Shown here one piece after another: positions 43,592 to 52,140 of a stretch of DNA of 64,000 bases; positions within the stretch are counted from its first letter, which is position 1, and each line of letters starts with the position of its first letter. The DNA is taken from assembly GCA_003248775.1 (NCBI GenBank), contig QFQX01000020.1, positions 1 through 64,000 of the forward strand, read 5' to 3'. The DNA is from Shinella sp. (GTDB lineage Bacteria > Pseudomonadota > Alphaproteobacteria > Rhizobiales > Rhizobiaceae). Made by a program: the position numbers and the translations under genes. The notes below the pieces were generated by a model. The model saw nothing but the letters and a program-made list of their open reading frames with translations, searched no databases and was not told the DNA's origin.

Positions 43592-44530
43592 ATGGCTATA
43601 TCATCAGAAAGCGTGGCGGCCCGCCGCGCCGTCCCTGAGGAGGGGCGAATCCGAGGGCTTTTGGGCCGATTTGCATCCCAGATCGCATTGGCGCCGTCGG
43701 TCGCGATTACCGCCGTTTTCGTCTACGGCTTCATGCTATGGACCGTCTATATCTCGTTCACCGCCTCCAGCATGATGCCCAACTACAAATGGGTTGGGCT
43801 GGAGCAATATGTCAGGCTGTGGTCAGATCCCGTCTGGAACCGATCCGTCGTCAACATTTTCATTTTCAGCGGACTCTATATCGCGCTGACCATGACGGTG
43901 GGGCTTTTTCTTGCGATCCTCCTCGATCAGAAGGTCCGCGCCGAAGGGGCTCTGAGACTGGTCTATCTTTATCCGATGGCGCTATCGTTTATCGTGACCG
44001 GGACGGCCTGGAAGTGGATCCTCAACCCAGGCCTCGGTATCGAGCGCCTCGTCAAGCTTTGGGGCTGGGAGAATTTTCGCTTCGATTGGCTGGTCGATCC
44101 TCAGTTTGCTCTGTACACGATCGTCATAGCCGGCGTTTGGCAAGCTTCGGGCTTCGTCATGGCCTTGTTCCTCGCCGGCCTGCGCGGCATTGATGACGAT
44201 CTGGTGAAGGCCGCCCGCCTGGACGGCGCCACCGGTCCCTCAATTTATCGTCGCGTCATTCTGCCCTTGCTCGGACCGACCTTCCTGACCGTGATCGTCG
44301 TTCTGATACAGCAGGCATTCAGGACATTCGACCTCGTGATCGCCTTGACCGCCGGTGGCCCGGCGAACAGCACTCACCTGCCGGCGACTTTCATGTACCG
44401 AGCAGCCTTCCAGCGTTCTCAGCTTGGCGTCAGTGCGGCGAGTGCGGTGATGATCTTCATGACCATTGTCGCGATCCTTATCCCTTACCTTTACACCTCC
44501 AGCAGGAAGAGCGGCCATGAGCACAAATGA
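43592..44530 (+). CDS. Sugar-type ABC transporter permease (MalF-like)
   Basis: Inner-membrane subunit of 312 residues with six helices. The coupling loop LVKAARLDGATGPSIYRRVILP is the EAA motif. The conserved LALTAGGPANST-like segment near the C-terminus (VIALTAGGPANST) is typical of sugar permeases. Separated from the binding-protein gene by 133 bp with a short palindrome (CCGCATTATGCGG, 43471-43483), and overlapping the next permease by 14 bases. Confidence 0.94.
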   Translation: MAISSESVAARRAVPEEGRIRGLLGRFASQIALAPSVAITAVFVYGFMLWTVYISFTASSMMPNYKWVGLEQYVRLWSDPVWNRSVVNIFIFSGLYIALTMTVGLFLAILLDQKVRAEGALRLVYLYPMALSFIVTGTAWKWILNPGLGIERLVKLWGWENFRFDWLVDPQFALYTIVIAGVWQASGFVMALFLAGLRGIDDDLVKAARLDGATGPSIYRRVILPLLGPTFLTVIVVLIQQAFRTFDLVIALTAGGPANSTHLPATFMYRAAFQRSQLGVSAASAVMIFMTIVAILIPYLYTSSRKSGHEHK

Positions 44531-45401
44531 GATGGTTCTCGGGACCGGTTTTGCGCATCGCCTCACCCGGTTCTTCATCTATGGCGCCCTCGTGTTGATG
44601 GCCGCCATGTATCTCTTCCCGCTGTTCGTGGTTTTGATGACTTCGCTGAAGAGCGCCGAAGAAATCCGAACGGGGACGATCATCGATCTCCCCTCAGCGC
44701 CTTCGTTAAAGTCCTGGTACGATGCCATGTTCGTCGCCTGCATCGGCGTATCGTGCAACGGCCTGAGCAAGCACTTTATCAATTCATTCACGATGGTCAC
44801 GCCGGCGGTTCTTCTTTCGACGTCGATCGGCGCGTTGAACGGCTTTGCTCTCACCCAATTCCGTTTTCGCGGCGATACGCTGGTCTTCGCATTCCTTCTT
44901 TTTGGCGTATTCCTGCCCCTGCAGATCGTCCTGATCCCGCTCGCCAGCGTTCTTGGCAAGATCGGAATTGCCAACAGCATATGGGCCCTGGTGCTCGTGC
45001 ACGTGATTTACGGCATACCGTTCACGACGCTGTTTTTCCGCAACTTCTTCGTTACCGTGCCGCATGAGATCACCAGCGCAGCCAAGATGGACGGCGCCGG
45101 CTTCCTCCAGATCTTTTTCCGCATCGTCCTGCCAATCTCGATCCCCAGCTTCGTCGTTTCGATCATCTGGCAATTCACAAACATCTGGAACGACTATCTC
45201 TTCGCCACCACCTACACGTCAGGCGATTCTTCTCCGGTAACGGTCGGACTCTATAATATGGTGGCATCGACCACCGGGGTGAAAGCCTACAACGTGGACA
45301 TGGCCGCTGTGCTTCTGACCGCCCTCCCCACCCTCATCGTCTACATCTTTGCCGGTCGCTACTTCATTCGCGGTCTCGTCGCGGGAGCCGTCAAAGGATG
45401 A
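44517..45401 (+). CDS. Sugar-type ABC transporter permease (MalG-like)
   Basis: Second permease of 294 residues with six helices and the EAA loop EITSAAKMDGAGFLQIFFRIVLP. The ATG at 44517 overlaps the first permease. The C-terminal YFIRGLVAGAVKG ending is the standard MalG-type tail that reaches the ATPase. The ATPase is not in this operon; the one at 35659 is the likely partner. Confidence 0.94.
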   Translation: MSTNEMVLGTGFAHRLTRFFIYGALVLMAAMYLFPLFVVLMTSLKSAEEIRTGTIIDLPSAPSLKSWYDAMFVACIGVSCNGLSKHFINSFTMVTPAVLLSTSIGALNGFALTQFRFRGDTLVFAFLLFGVFLPLQIVLIPLASVLGKIGIANSIWALVLVHVIYGIPFTTLFFRNFFVTVPHEITSAAKMDGAGFLQIFFRIVLPISIPSFVVSIIWQFTNIWNDYLFATTYTSGDSSPVTVGLYNMVASTTGVKAYNVDMAAVLLTALPTLIVYIFAGRYFIRGLVAGAVKG

Positions 45402-45438
45402 AGCACTGCTGGCGCAAAATTCACCGGGAAACATTGTC

Positions 45439-47037
45439 ATGACCGCGAATTACGACTTCATCATCATCGGGGCCGGGTCGGCCGGCTGTGTCCTTGCCAA
45501 CAGGCTCAGCGCCGATCCGGCGGCGAAGGTCCTCCTTCTTGAAGCGGGTGCGCGCGACCGTAACCCTCTCATTCGCATTCCGATCGGCGTGAATTATACG
45601 GTTGGCAGCAAGATCGACTGGCAGATGCTCAGCGAGCCCGAGCCGGGACTCGATGGCCGTCAGATCAACCTGCCCCGCGGCAAGGTGCTCGGCGGGTCGT
45701 CAGCGATCAATGGCATGATTTTCGTGCGTGGGCATGCCGAGGACTTCAACGACTGGGAACGCGGTGGTGCGACCGGCTGGAACTACGACGCCGTGCTGCC
45801 GTATTTCAAACGCCTCGAGAATTGGCATGGACCTGCTTCGCAGGCGCGCGGCAGCCTCGGTCCGATTGCAGTGGCCTACGGAAAATACCGGACACCCTTG
45901 TTGGAGGCTTTTCTTCATGCAGGCGAGCAAATGGGCTATTCGGTCGTCGACGACTACAACACCGGCAATCATGAAGGATTCAACTGGGTCCAGTACAATA
46001 TCGACCCGGACAAGGCCGTCCGCGTCTCAGCAGCGCATGGCTATCTCCAGCCGGTTCGGGACAGAAAGAACCTCACGATCGTCACCGGCGCGCACGTCGT
46101 AGGGCTGACGATTGCGCAACAGCGATGCACCGGCCTCCGCTATGTCGTAGATGGCAAGGAGATCACGGTCTGTGCCGGCGAAACGATCCTATCGGCCGGC
46201 TCCTACATGTCCCCGCAATTGTTGATGCTGTCAGGCATTGGCCCCGCCGATGATCTGAGCCGTGTCGGGATCAAGCCGGTCCACGACCTGCCCGGCGTCG
46301 GTCAAAATCTGCAGGATCACGTTGGAGCGCTGGTACAGTTCGCCAGCACGAAGCCGCTCACCTACTATTCGCTCAAGAACCCAATGCGCGGCGCAAAGGC
46401 CCTCGCAGAATATCTATTCCAGAACTCCGGTCCGATTGCGGTGTTCCCGATGGCGGTGCAGTCCTTCCTCAAGAGCGATCCATCGCAGGAGCGTCCCAAC
46501 CTGCAGATTCAGTTCTATCCTGTTAGCCGCGACCTGAAAGATCCGGCCGGCAAGATAGGAACGTTCAGCGCCTATTCGCTTCAATATGGGCTGATGCGGC
46601 CCAAGTCGCGAGGCGCCCTGACGCTGCGGTCAGCGAATCCATTCGAACAGCCCAGGATCCAGCACAACTTCCTCACGCATCCTGACGACGTTCAGGCGAT
46701 GACTGACGCACTCCGCCTCGTGCGGGAAATTGGGTCCCAAGCAGCGTTCAAGGAATTCAGCGGCGGCGAAATGGATCCGGGTCTCGACGTCCAATCCGAC
46801 GCCGACATCCAGGCCTACAACCGCAGAGTTCTGGCAAGCGAACTCCATCCGGCCGGCACATGCAAGATGGGCTCAGATGAATTGGCTGTGGTCGATCCGG
46901 AGTTGCGCGTTCGTGGAATTGAAGGCCTGAGGGTTGCCGATGTGTCGATCATGCCTGTGCTGACGTCCGGCAACACCAATGCGCCGGCCATGATGATCGG
47001 TGAACGAGCCTCCGCGCTCATCCTGGGACAGGCGTAG
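45439..47037 (+). CDS. GMC-family FAD oxidoreductase (choline dehydrogenase-like)
   Basis: Flavoprotein of 532 residues. The N-terminal FAD fold is IIIGAGSAGCVLANRL with LLEAG. The GMC signature LPRGKVLGGSSAINGMIFVRG is clear. The active-site pair is His470 in HPAGTCKMG and Asn512 in SGNTNAPA. GMC enzymes oxidise alcohols (choline, sugars, polyols, aryl alcohols). It is 37 bp after the permease genes, suggesting that it oxidises the imported compound. It resembles the gene at 54968 in length and motifs. Acceptor unknown. Confidence 0.93.
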   Translation: MTANYDFIIIGAGSAGCVLANRLSADPAAKVLLLEAGARDRNPLIRIPIGVNYTVGSKIDWQMLSEPEPGLDGRQINLPRGKVLGGSSAINGMIFVRGHAEDFNDWERGGATGWNYDAVLPYFKRLENWHGPASQARGSLGPIAVAYGKYRTPLLEAFLHAGEQMGYSVVDDYNTGNHEGFNWVQYNIDPDKAVRVSAAHGYLQPVRDRKNLTIVTGAHVVGLTIAQQRCTGLRYVVDGKEITVCAGETILSAGSYMSPQLLMLSGIGPADDLSRVGIKPVHDLPGVGQNLQDHVGALVQFASTKPLTYYSLKNPMRGAKALAEYLFQNSGPIAVFPMAVQSFLKSDPSQERPNLQIQFYPVSRDLKDPAGKIGTFSAYSLQYGLMRPKSRGALTLRSANPFEQPRIQHNFLTHPDDVQAMTDALRLVREIGSQAAFKEFSGGEMDPGLDVQSDADIQAYNRRVLASELHPAGTCKMGSDELAVVDPELRVRGIEGLRVADVSIMPVLTSGNTNAPAMMIGERASALILGQA

Positions 47038-47141
47038 AGCGGAAGCTGAATCCAGTACCAGATGCGGACCCTTCTTCGATCCGTTCGTTGACGGTGGCTT
47101 GCCGTCCGAACGTCGTTGGCAAAACGGGTCATGAAAAAGAA

Positions 47142-47162
47142 AAGTGAATACACTTTATACAC
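47142..47162 (+). promoter_or_regulatory. GntR operator-like site before HbpS-like gene
   Basis: AAGTGAATACACTTTATACA, a variant of the regional operator with the left half intact, ends 12 bases before the GTG start at 47175. It suggests an internal controlled promoter within the rightward gene set. Confidence 0.5.
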
Positions 47163-47174
47163 AGGGAGTCGATT

Positions 47175-47654
47175 GTGACAGAAACAGCTCAAAAGCAAAT
47201 CGCCGCGATTCGGCAGGAGGTGGCGGCTCTCTCCTTCACCAAATTCGAGCAAAACGATGCATTGGCGTTGGGGAAAACACTCCTCGCACTGGCGGAAGCG
47301 GCGTCGCTTCGCGTCGCGATCGGTGTTGATCTTGGAGAGCAGGTGATGTTCCGCGCGTCCCTGCCGGGCACGAGCGCCGACTATCAAACGTGGATCGATC
47401 GCAAGTTCAACACGGTGCGCCGCTTCGGAAAATCCTCGATGGAGCTGGAGTTGACCGCCGGGTTCGAGCCGGGATTTGCCGCCGAACGTGCCCTTGATCC
47501 GGCACGGTTCGTTCTCTGTGGCGGCGCCGTTCCGATCCTGATCGGCGAGACTGTCGTTGGATGCATCGGCTGCGCTGGACTGGCTTCGATAGAAGACCAT
47601 CGGTTTGTGATTCAGGCGCTCGCTACCTATCACAAATCCGTTGACGCGAAATAA
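47175..47654 (+). CDS. HbpS-like/UPF0303 family protein
   Basis: Cytosolic protein of 159 residues of the HbpS-like (DUF336, UPF0303) fold. Members bind haem or cobalamin or act as small accessory proteins; some catabolic versions are annotated as haem-degrading. The conserved GGAVPILIGETVVGCIGCAG ladder is typical. The start is GTG at 47175 with GGGAG 7 bases before it. A GntR-like operator lies directly upstream and another directly downstream. No catalytic residue can be named. Confidence 0.85.
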   Translation: MTETAQKQIAAIRQEVAALSFTKFEQNDALALGKTLLALAEAASLRVAIGVDLGEQVMFRASLPGTSADYQTWIDRKFNTVRRFGKSSMELELTAGFEPGFAAERALDPARFVLCGGAVPILIGETVVGCIGCAGLASIEDHRFVIQALATYHKSVDAK

Positions 47655-47659
47655 TCTAA

Positions 47660-47679
47660 ATTGCATACTGAATGCACTT
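47660..47679 (+). promoter_or_regulatory. GntR operator before oxygenase gene
   Basis: ATTGCATACTGAATGCACTT, one of the closest matches to a symmetrical form of the regional operator, lies 33 bases before the ATG at 47712. It makes a separate controlled promoter for the oxygenase-M24-SDR-amidohydrolase-dsdA genes likely. Confidence 0.65.
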
Positions 47680-47711
47680 TTGAAACTCAGACACCTCAGG
47701 AAGGATGCTGT

Positions 47712-48971
47712 ATGTACCCGTTCAAATTGAGCCCCCAGGATGCGGAGATGATCGAAAAGGCAAAAGCCCTCAAGGAGGTCTTTGCTTCGCGTGCCCGCAA
47801 GGTCGATGAAGAGGGCGGCTGGCCTCACGACAACTGGAAGGACATTGTCGAGGGCGGCTTTCTCAAGCTCGGCGTCCCGAAGGAATACGGTGGTTACGGC
47901 GAGGAAGACGCAGGTTTCAGCCATGCGTGCCATGCAGTCGTCGAAATCTTCGCCTCGGTTTGCGGCAGCACCGGCTGGATCATCCAGAACCAGTATCACT
48001 GCCATGGCCTGGTGGCCGCGCTCGGCACCGAGCAGCAGAAGCGGCGAATCTTCTCCGATATCGTGACGAACGGCGTCGGTATCGCTTCGGTCGGCAGTGA
48101 AGTGGCACCCGGCCGCAATACGTCTACGCCGCACAAGGATGGCAAGATCACGTTCACGTCGGATATCACGCCCACCGACGGTGGCTTCCTCGTCAACGGC
48201 TTCAAGGGATTCACCAGTGGCGGCGGCGCGGCGAAGTATCTTCTGTGGTGGGGTGTCGTTCCGGGAACCGATGATCCGGACATTGGCGTCTGCGTCTTCC
48301 TGATCGAACTTCCTCACGCTGGCGTCGAATTCGCATCTGGCTGGGATGAAGCAATCGGCATCCGGTCGTCGCTCTCCGGCGGCGCAAAGTTCACGGACGT
48401 CTTCATTCCGTGGAAAAACGTGCTTGGCGAACCGGGCGACTTCAACCAGATTCATCCCTACACGTTCGAACTGGCTTACGCCTCGCATTCCCTGGGCTCG
48501 GCTCAGGGCATCTATGACGAAGTGCGCCAGTCCGTCGCCGCGCGCCAGTTCCTTCAGGACGATGCGACCAACATGTACTCGCTTGGCGAAATGGCCTCGG
48601 CGATCGCCGCAACCCGCTCGCAGCTCTGGTATGCGCAGCATCTCTATGACCAGAAGATGTGGGGTGAAGCCTCTCACGCGACGCTGATGGGCCTGCACAT
48701 GGCCAAGACGACGGCGGTCATGTGTGCGAACAAGGCAGCCGAAATCGTCGGCACGCGCGCTGTGTTCCACTGGAGCCCCATTCCGCGTCTGGCTCGCGAC
48801 GCCCGCGTCGCAACGCTGCATACGCGCGAAAGCCTGATCATGAAGGTCGTTGCCAAGACCGAGGTGACTCAGGAATACTTCCCGAAAGCTAAGTATGGAC
48901 GCCGTCTTCCGGCGAGCGAACGTAAGACCTGGGCCGACTTTGGCTTCAAGTTCGAGCGCGACGTGGCGTAA
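47712..48971 (+). CDS. Acyl-CoA-dehydrogenase-fold flavin monooxygenase
   Basis: 419-residue protein of the acyl-CoA dehydrogenase fold. The active region lacks the catalytic Glu region of classic dehydrogenases and instead resembles oxygenases such as DszC and HsaA, which use FMNH2 supplied by a separate reductase. Segments GSTGWIIQNQYHCHGLVAALG, GFKGFTSGGGAAKYLL and the C-terminal KAAEIVGTRAVFHWSPIPRLARD are typical of that group. AGGAAGG precedes the ATG. The flavin reductase at 41456, under a like operator, is the probable partner; the pair would hydroxylate or N-oxidise the imported substrate. Confidence 0.85.
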   Translation: MYPFKLSPQDAEMIEKAKALKEVFASRARKVDEEGGWPHDNWKDIVEGGFLKLGVPKEYGGYGEEDAGFSHACHAVVEIFASVCGSTGWIIQNQYHCHGLVAALGTEQQKRRIFSDIVTNGVGIASVGSEVAPGRNTSTPHKDGKITFTSDITPTDGGFLVNGFKGFTSGGGAAKYLLWWGVVPGTDDPDIGVCVFLIELPHAGVEFASGWDEAIGIRSSLSGGAKFTDVFIPWKNVLGEPGDFNQIHPYTFELAYASHSLGSAQGIYDEVRQSVAARQFLQDDATNMYSLGEMASAIAATRSQLWYAQHLYDQKMWGEASHATLMGLHMAKTTAVMCANKAAEIVGTRAVFHWSPIPRLARDARVATLHTRESLIMKVVAKTEVTQEYFPKAKYGRRLPASERKTWADFGFKFERDVA

Positions 48972-48976
48972 CGGTG

Positions 48977-50104
48977 ATGGAAGCGAAGAGCCTGTTACCC
49001 TTCGAGCGCGCCGAGTACAGGGCGCGTATCGAACGGGTCGTGAAGGAAATGGCGGATCGGGGCGCCGATCTGCTTCTCGTCGATCAGATCGACAGCCTCG
49101 CCTATCTGACTGGCTACTCGCATTCGGCGGCACGTTATCAGGCTGCGTTGATCTCGCCTTCGGGCGAGATCACGCTGCTGATCCGATCGTCGGATTTGCC
49201 CGGCGCAAAGCGCCAGGCAACGGCAGACGCCTTCGAGACCTTTCACGATCATGAAGACGAAATCGCGTTGCTTACCCGCCTGCTCGGCGACAGCGGCGCG
49301 AAGACACTCGCCATCGAGACAGATAGCCACTTTCTGACCATCCAGCGCCTTGAGCGCATAGAAGCAGCGCTGCCGGCGCTGAAGTTTGCGGATTTCGGCA
49401 AGGTTATCTGGGAACACCGGCTGATCAAGTCGCCGGCGGAGATCGAGGCGCTGCGCCGAGCCTGCGCAATCGCGGATGCGACCGTTCAGGCCGGAACCGA
49501 CGCGATCGCGGTTGGCCGCTCGGAGCGTGAGCCCGCGATTGCCGCCTATCGCGCCGCAATCAGCATGGGAGCGGACAACGGCCGCATCGCCGTGTTCGGT
49601 TACGGCAGCACGGTGGCCAACATGCACGGTCGTCTCGGCGAACGTATCATGGAGGCTGGCGAGCTCTATTTCATCGAGGCGGTGCCACAGGTCTACGGCT
49701 ATTCTGGACGCCTTGCGAGACCAATGGCGGTGGGCAGGCTTTCCGACGGTCATCGCAAGATCGCCGAGAGGGTCGTTGAAATCCAGGACGAGTTCATCGC
49801 GGCCATGGTTCCTGGCGCCATTTCGGGAGAGATCGACCGCAAAGCCCGTGAGACGATGCTGCGCGAGGGGCTGAAGAAGACCTATCCGCAGGTTTCCGCC
49901 TATACGCTTGGCTACCATTCCGTCCCCCGTACCTCGGATCACACCAGGATCTTCATGCCCAACGAAACCTGGGCGATAGAGCCGAACATGGTATTCCACG
50001 TTATCCATTATTCCGAAGGGATGCCGTTCAGCGAAACCGTGCTTGTCACGGAAACGGGACCGGTTCGCCTGACCCAGACCCCCAGGGAGATTGCAATTCG
50101 ATGA
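48977..50104 (+). CDS. M24-family creatinase/DoeA-like hydrolase, paralogue 2
   Basis: 375-residue pita-bread enzyme, clearly a paralogue of the 38789 gene (both contain LLVDQID, IKSPAE and YGYSGR-like blocks). The same metal-site changes occur: Glu in FIEAVPQVY and Arg in YSGRLARP replace the two Asp; IEPNMVFHV and FSETVLV keep the Glu positions. One difference is His in LGYHSVP where the other has Gln. It should therefore act in a creatinase- or ectoine-hydrolase-like manner. The ATG at 48977 is 5 bp after the oxygenase stop; its own stop overlaps the SDR gene (ATGA). Confidence 0.85.
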   Translation: MEAKSLLPFERAEYRARIERVVKEMADRGADLLLVDQIDSLAYLTGYSHSAARYQAALISPSGEITLLIRSSDLPGAKRQATADAFETFHDHEDEIALLTRLLGDSGAKTLAIETDSHFLTIQRLERIEAALPALKFADFGKVIWEHRLIKSPAEIEALRRACAIADATVQAGTDAIAVGRSEREPAIAAYRAAISMGADNGRIAVFGYGSTVANMHGRLGERIMEAGELYFIEAVPQVYGYSGRLARPMAVGRLSDGHRKIAERVVEIQDEFIAAMVPGAISGEIDRKARETMLREGLKKTYPQVSAYTLGYHSVPRTSDHTRIFMPNETWAIEPNMVFHVIHYSEGMPFSETVLVTETGPVRLTQTPREIAIR

Positions 50105-50850
50105 GCAACGATAAACAGCGTGTTCTGGTGATCGGTGGATCCAGCGGCATGGGAGAAGCGGGCGTTCGCGCGCTTCTTTCCGCCGGTGCCCGCGTCGTTA
50201 TGGCAGACATCAAGCCTGCTCCGGAGGATCTCGGCGCAGAGCGCGTTCTGACGATCGATATCGGCAACGACACTGCGATCAACGCCGTGGTCGCCGAGGC
50301 TGCTGGCGTTCTGGGTGGCCTCGATGCCGTCTGGAATAATGCCGGTGTCTGTTGTGTCGGTTCGGTGGAGAGTATGGACCTCGACGCGTTCGACAAGAGC
50401 TATGCACTCAACGTCCGGGCGAATGCGGTGCTTGCACGCGCTGCAATCCCGCTGCTGCGTCAGGCGGGCGGGGGCAGCCTGCTGTTCACCGCCTCGGCAG
50501 CGTCGATCATGGTCGCGAAAGGTTCATTGCCCTACCAGATGTCGAAATCGGCCCTGCTGACGATGACGCGGCAGCTCGCCCTCGAATATGCAGCCGATGG
50601 CATTCGCGTCAACGCGCTTTGCCCTGGCTGGGTGGACACGCCGTTCAATGCCCCGTCCTGGGAAATGTTCGGTGGTTACGACTCCTTCCTGCAGAAGGTC
50701 CCGGAACTCGTGCCGCTGCACCGCATGGGCACTGTTGAAGAATTCGGTTCCATCGTGAAATTCATTCTCTCCGCCGACGCACGTTTCATGACCGGTCAGG
50801 CGGTCGTGGTCGATGGCGGCGAGTCGCTGATCAAAGGCCCTACCCGCTGA
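50101..50850 (+). CDS. Short-chain dehydrogenase/reductase
   Basis: Classical SDR of 249 residues. Cofactor motif GGSSGMG at 12-18, the NNAG strand, and catalytic Ser, Y145 and K149 (YQMSK) are present, and PGWVDT follows. The Asp after the second beta strand (VVMADIKP) suggests NAD(H) preference. Overlaps the M24 gene start-to-stop and precedes the amidohydrolase by 31 bp. Likely oxidises or reduces a hydroxy intermediate of the pathway. Confidence 0.93.
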   Translation: MSNDKQRVLVIGGSSGMGEAGVRALLSAGARVVMADIKPAPEDLGAERVLTIDIGNDTAINAVVAEAAGVLGGLDAVWNNAGVCCVGSVESMDLDAFDKSYALNVRANAVLARAAIPLLRQAGGGSLLFTASAASIMVAKGSLPYQMSKSALLTMTRQLALEYAADGIRVNALCPGWVDTPFNAPSWEMFGGYDSFLQKVPELVPLHRMGTVEEFGSIVKFILSADARFMTGQAVVVDGGESLIKGPTR

Positions 50851-50881
50851 TTGGGTCGCCCGGAAAAGAACAGGATTTGTC

Positions 50882-52111
50882 ATGAGCGATATCATCATCA
50901 CCAACGCCAACCTTCTCGACCCGCGCGAAGGCAAACTGCATGCAGGTCAGCAGATTCGCATCGAGGGCCAGAAGATCGTCGAGATCGCGGGTTCCGTCGG
51001 CGTGCCGGAAGGCGCTGTGAAAATCGACGCTGGCGGCCGTGTGGTGATGCCGGGCCTGATCGACGCCCACGTCCACGCGATGGCCTATGTCAACAATCAG
51101 GTGCAACTGGCCAATACATCCCCCTATCTCGTCGCGGCACATGCCTCGAAAATCCTCGCCGACTATTTGCGTCGCGGGTTCACCACCGTCCGCGATTCCG
51201 GCGGTGCTGATGCCGCGCTCGCCGAGGCAACGCGCCTCAACCTGTTTCCTGGTCCGCGCCTCTTCGTTCCCGGCCTGGCACTCGCCGTGACTGCGGGGCT
51301 GGGCGACTTCCGCGTCCGCACCGAACACGAGCAGGGCTGCCCGCATTGTCGCGGCACCCGTAACATTTCCCGGGTCGTAGATGGTGTGGACGCCGTGCGT
51401 CGCGCCGTGCGCGAGGAAATCGCCGGCGGCGCTCACCAGATCAAGCTGATGGCTGGTGGTGGTAATTCGGGCAAGTCGTCGATCTATTCACCGCATTTCT
51501 CACTCGAAGAGCAGCGAGTTGCCGTTCAGGAGGCTGCGGACTTCGGCACCTACGTCATGGCCCATTGCTACGGGGTAGAAGTCATTCGCAGGTCGCTGGA
51601 AGCCGGCGTGCGCACCATCGAGCACGGGAATTTCATCGATGAGGAAACCGCGAAGATCGCGGCGGCGAAGGGGGCTTTTGTCGTTCCGACGCTCTCCACA
51701 TTTGTCGCCAGCATTTTCTATGCTGATCAGCTCGGCACCCCGCCGCACATCGTCGAGCAAGTCAAGCTGATGGTGCGCCGAGGCGTCGAAGCCGTGAAGA
51801 TCTGCCGCGACGCCGGCGTGAAGCTCGGCTTCGGCACGGACCTCGAAGGTGTCATGCACCACTACCAGCTTCACGAGTTCAAGATCCGCTCGGAAGTCGA
51901 GACCCCGGCCCAGACCCTGCACTCGGCCACGATCGTCAACGCAGAAATCGTCCGCCACGAGGGCAAGCTTGGCGAGCTCATTCCGGGTGCGTTCGCAGAC
52001 CTGCTGATCGTCGACGGCAACCCGCTCGAAAACATCGAGGTCTTCCAGGAAGACGGAAGCGCGATCCGGGTGACCGTGAAGGATGGTCACATCCACAAGC
52101 GCGACATATGA
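50882..52111 (+). CDS. Metal-dependent amidohydrolase
   Basis: TIM-barrel hydrolase of 409 residues. Metal ligands are visible: H63 and H65 in DAHVHAM, a Lys in HQIKLMAGGG suited to carboxylation, His in MAHCYG and EHGN, and Asp in GTDLEG. This is the dinuclear prolidase/imidazolonepropionase-like branch, whose members cleave cyclic amides, N-acyl amino acids or prolyl dipeptides. The N-terminal beta domain (NANLLDPREGKL) is typical. In the rightward operon between the SDR and dsdA; a ring-opening or deacylating step is likely. Confidence 0.92.
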   Translation: MSDIIITNANLLDPREGKLHAGQQIRIEGQKIVEIAGSVGVPEGAVKIDAGGRVVMPGLIDAHVHAMAYVNNQVQLANTSPYLVAAHASKILADYLRRGFTTVRDSGGADAALAEATRLNLFPGPRLFVPGLALAVTAGLGDFRVRTEHEQGCPHCRGTRNISRVVDGVDAVRRAVREEIAGGAHQIKLMAGGGNSGKSSIYSPHFSLEEQRVAVQEAADFGTYVMAHCYGVEVIRRSLEAGVRTIEHGNFIDEETAKIAAAKGAFVVPTLSTFVASIFYADQLGTPPHIVEQVKLMVRRGVEAVKICRDAGVKLGFGTDLEGVMHHYQLHEFKIRSEVETPAQTLHSATIVNAEIVRHEGKLGELIPGAFADLLIVDGNPLENIEVFQEDGSAIRVTVKDGHIHKRDI

Positions 52112-52140
52112 GCTGATCGATATTCCCGAGGAGGATAAAC

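Noticed and set aside
46815..49133. A 772-codon minus-strand open frame
   Set aside because: It lies across the GMC, HbpS-like, oxygenase and M24 genes, which are each well supported; the product is Arg-rich and motif-free.
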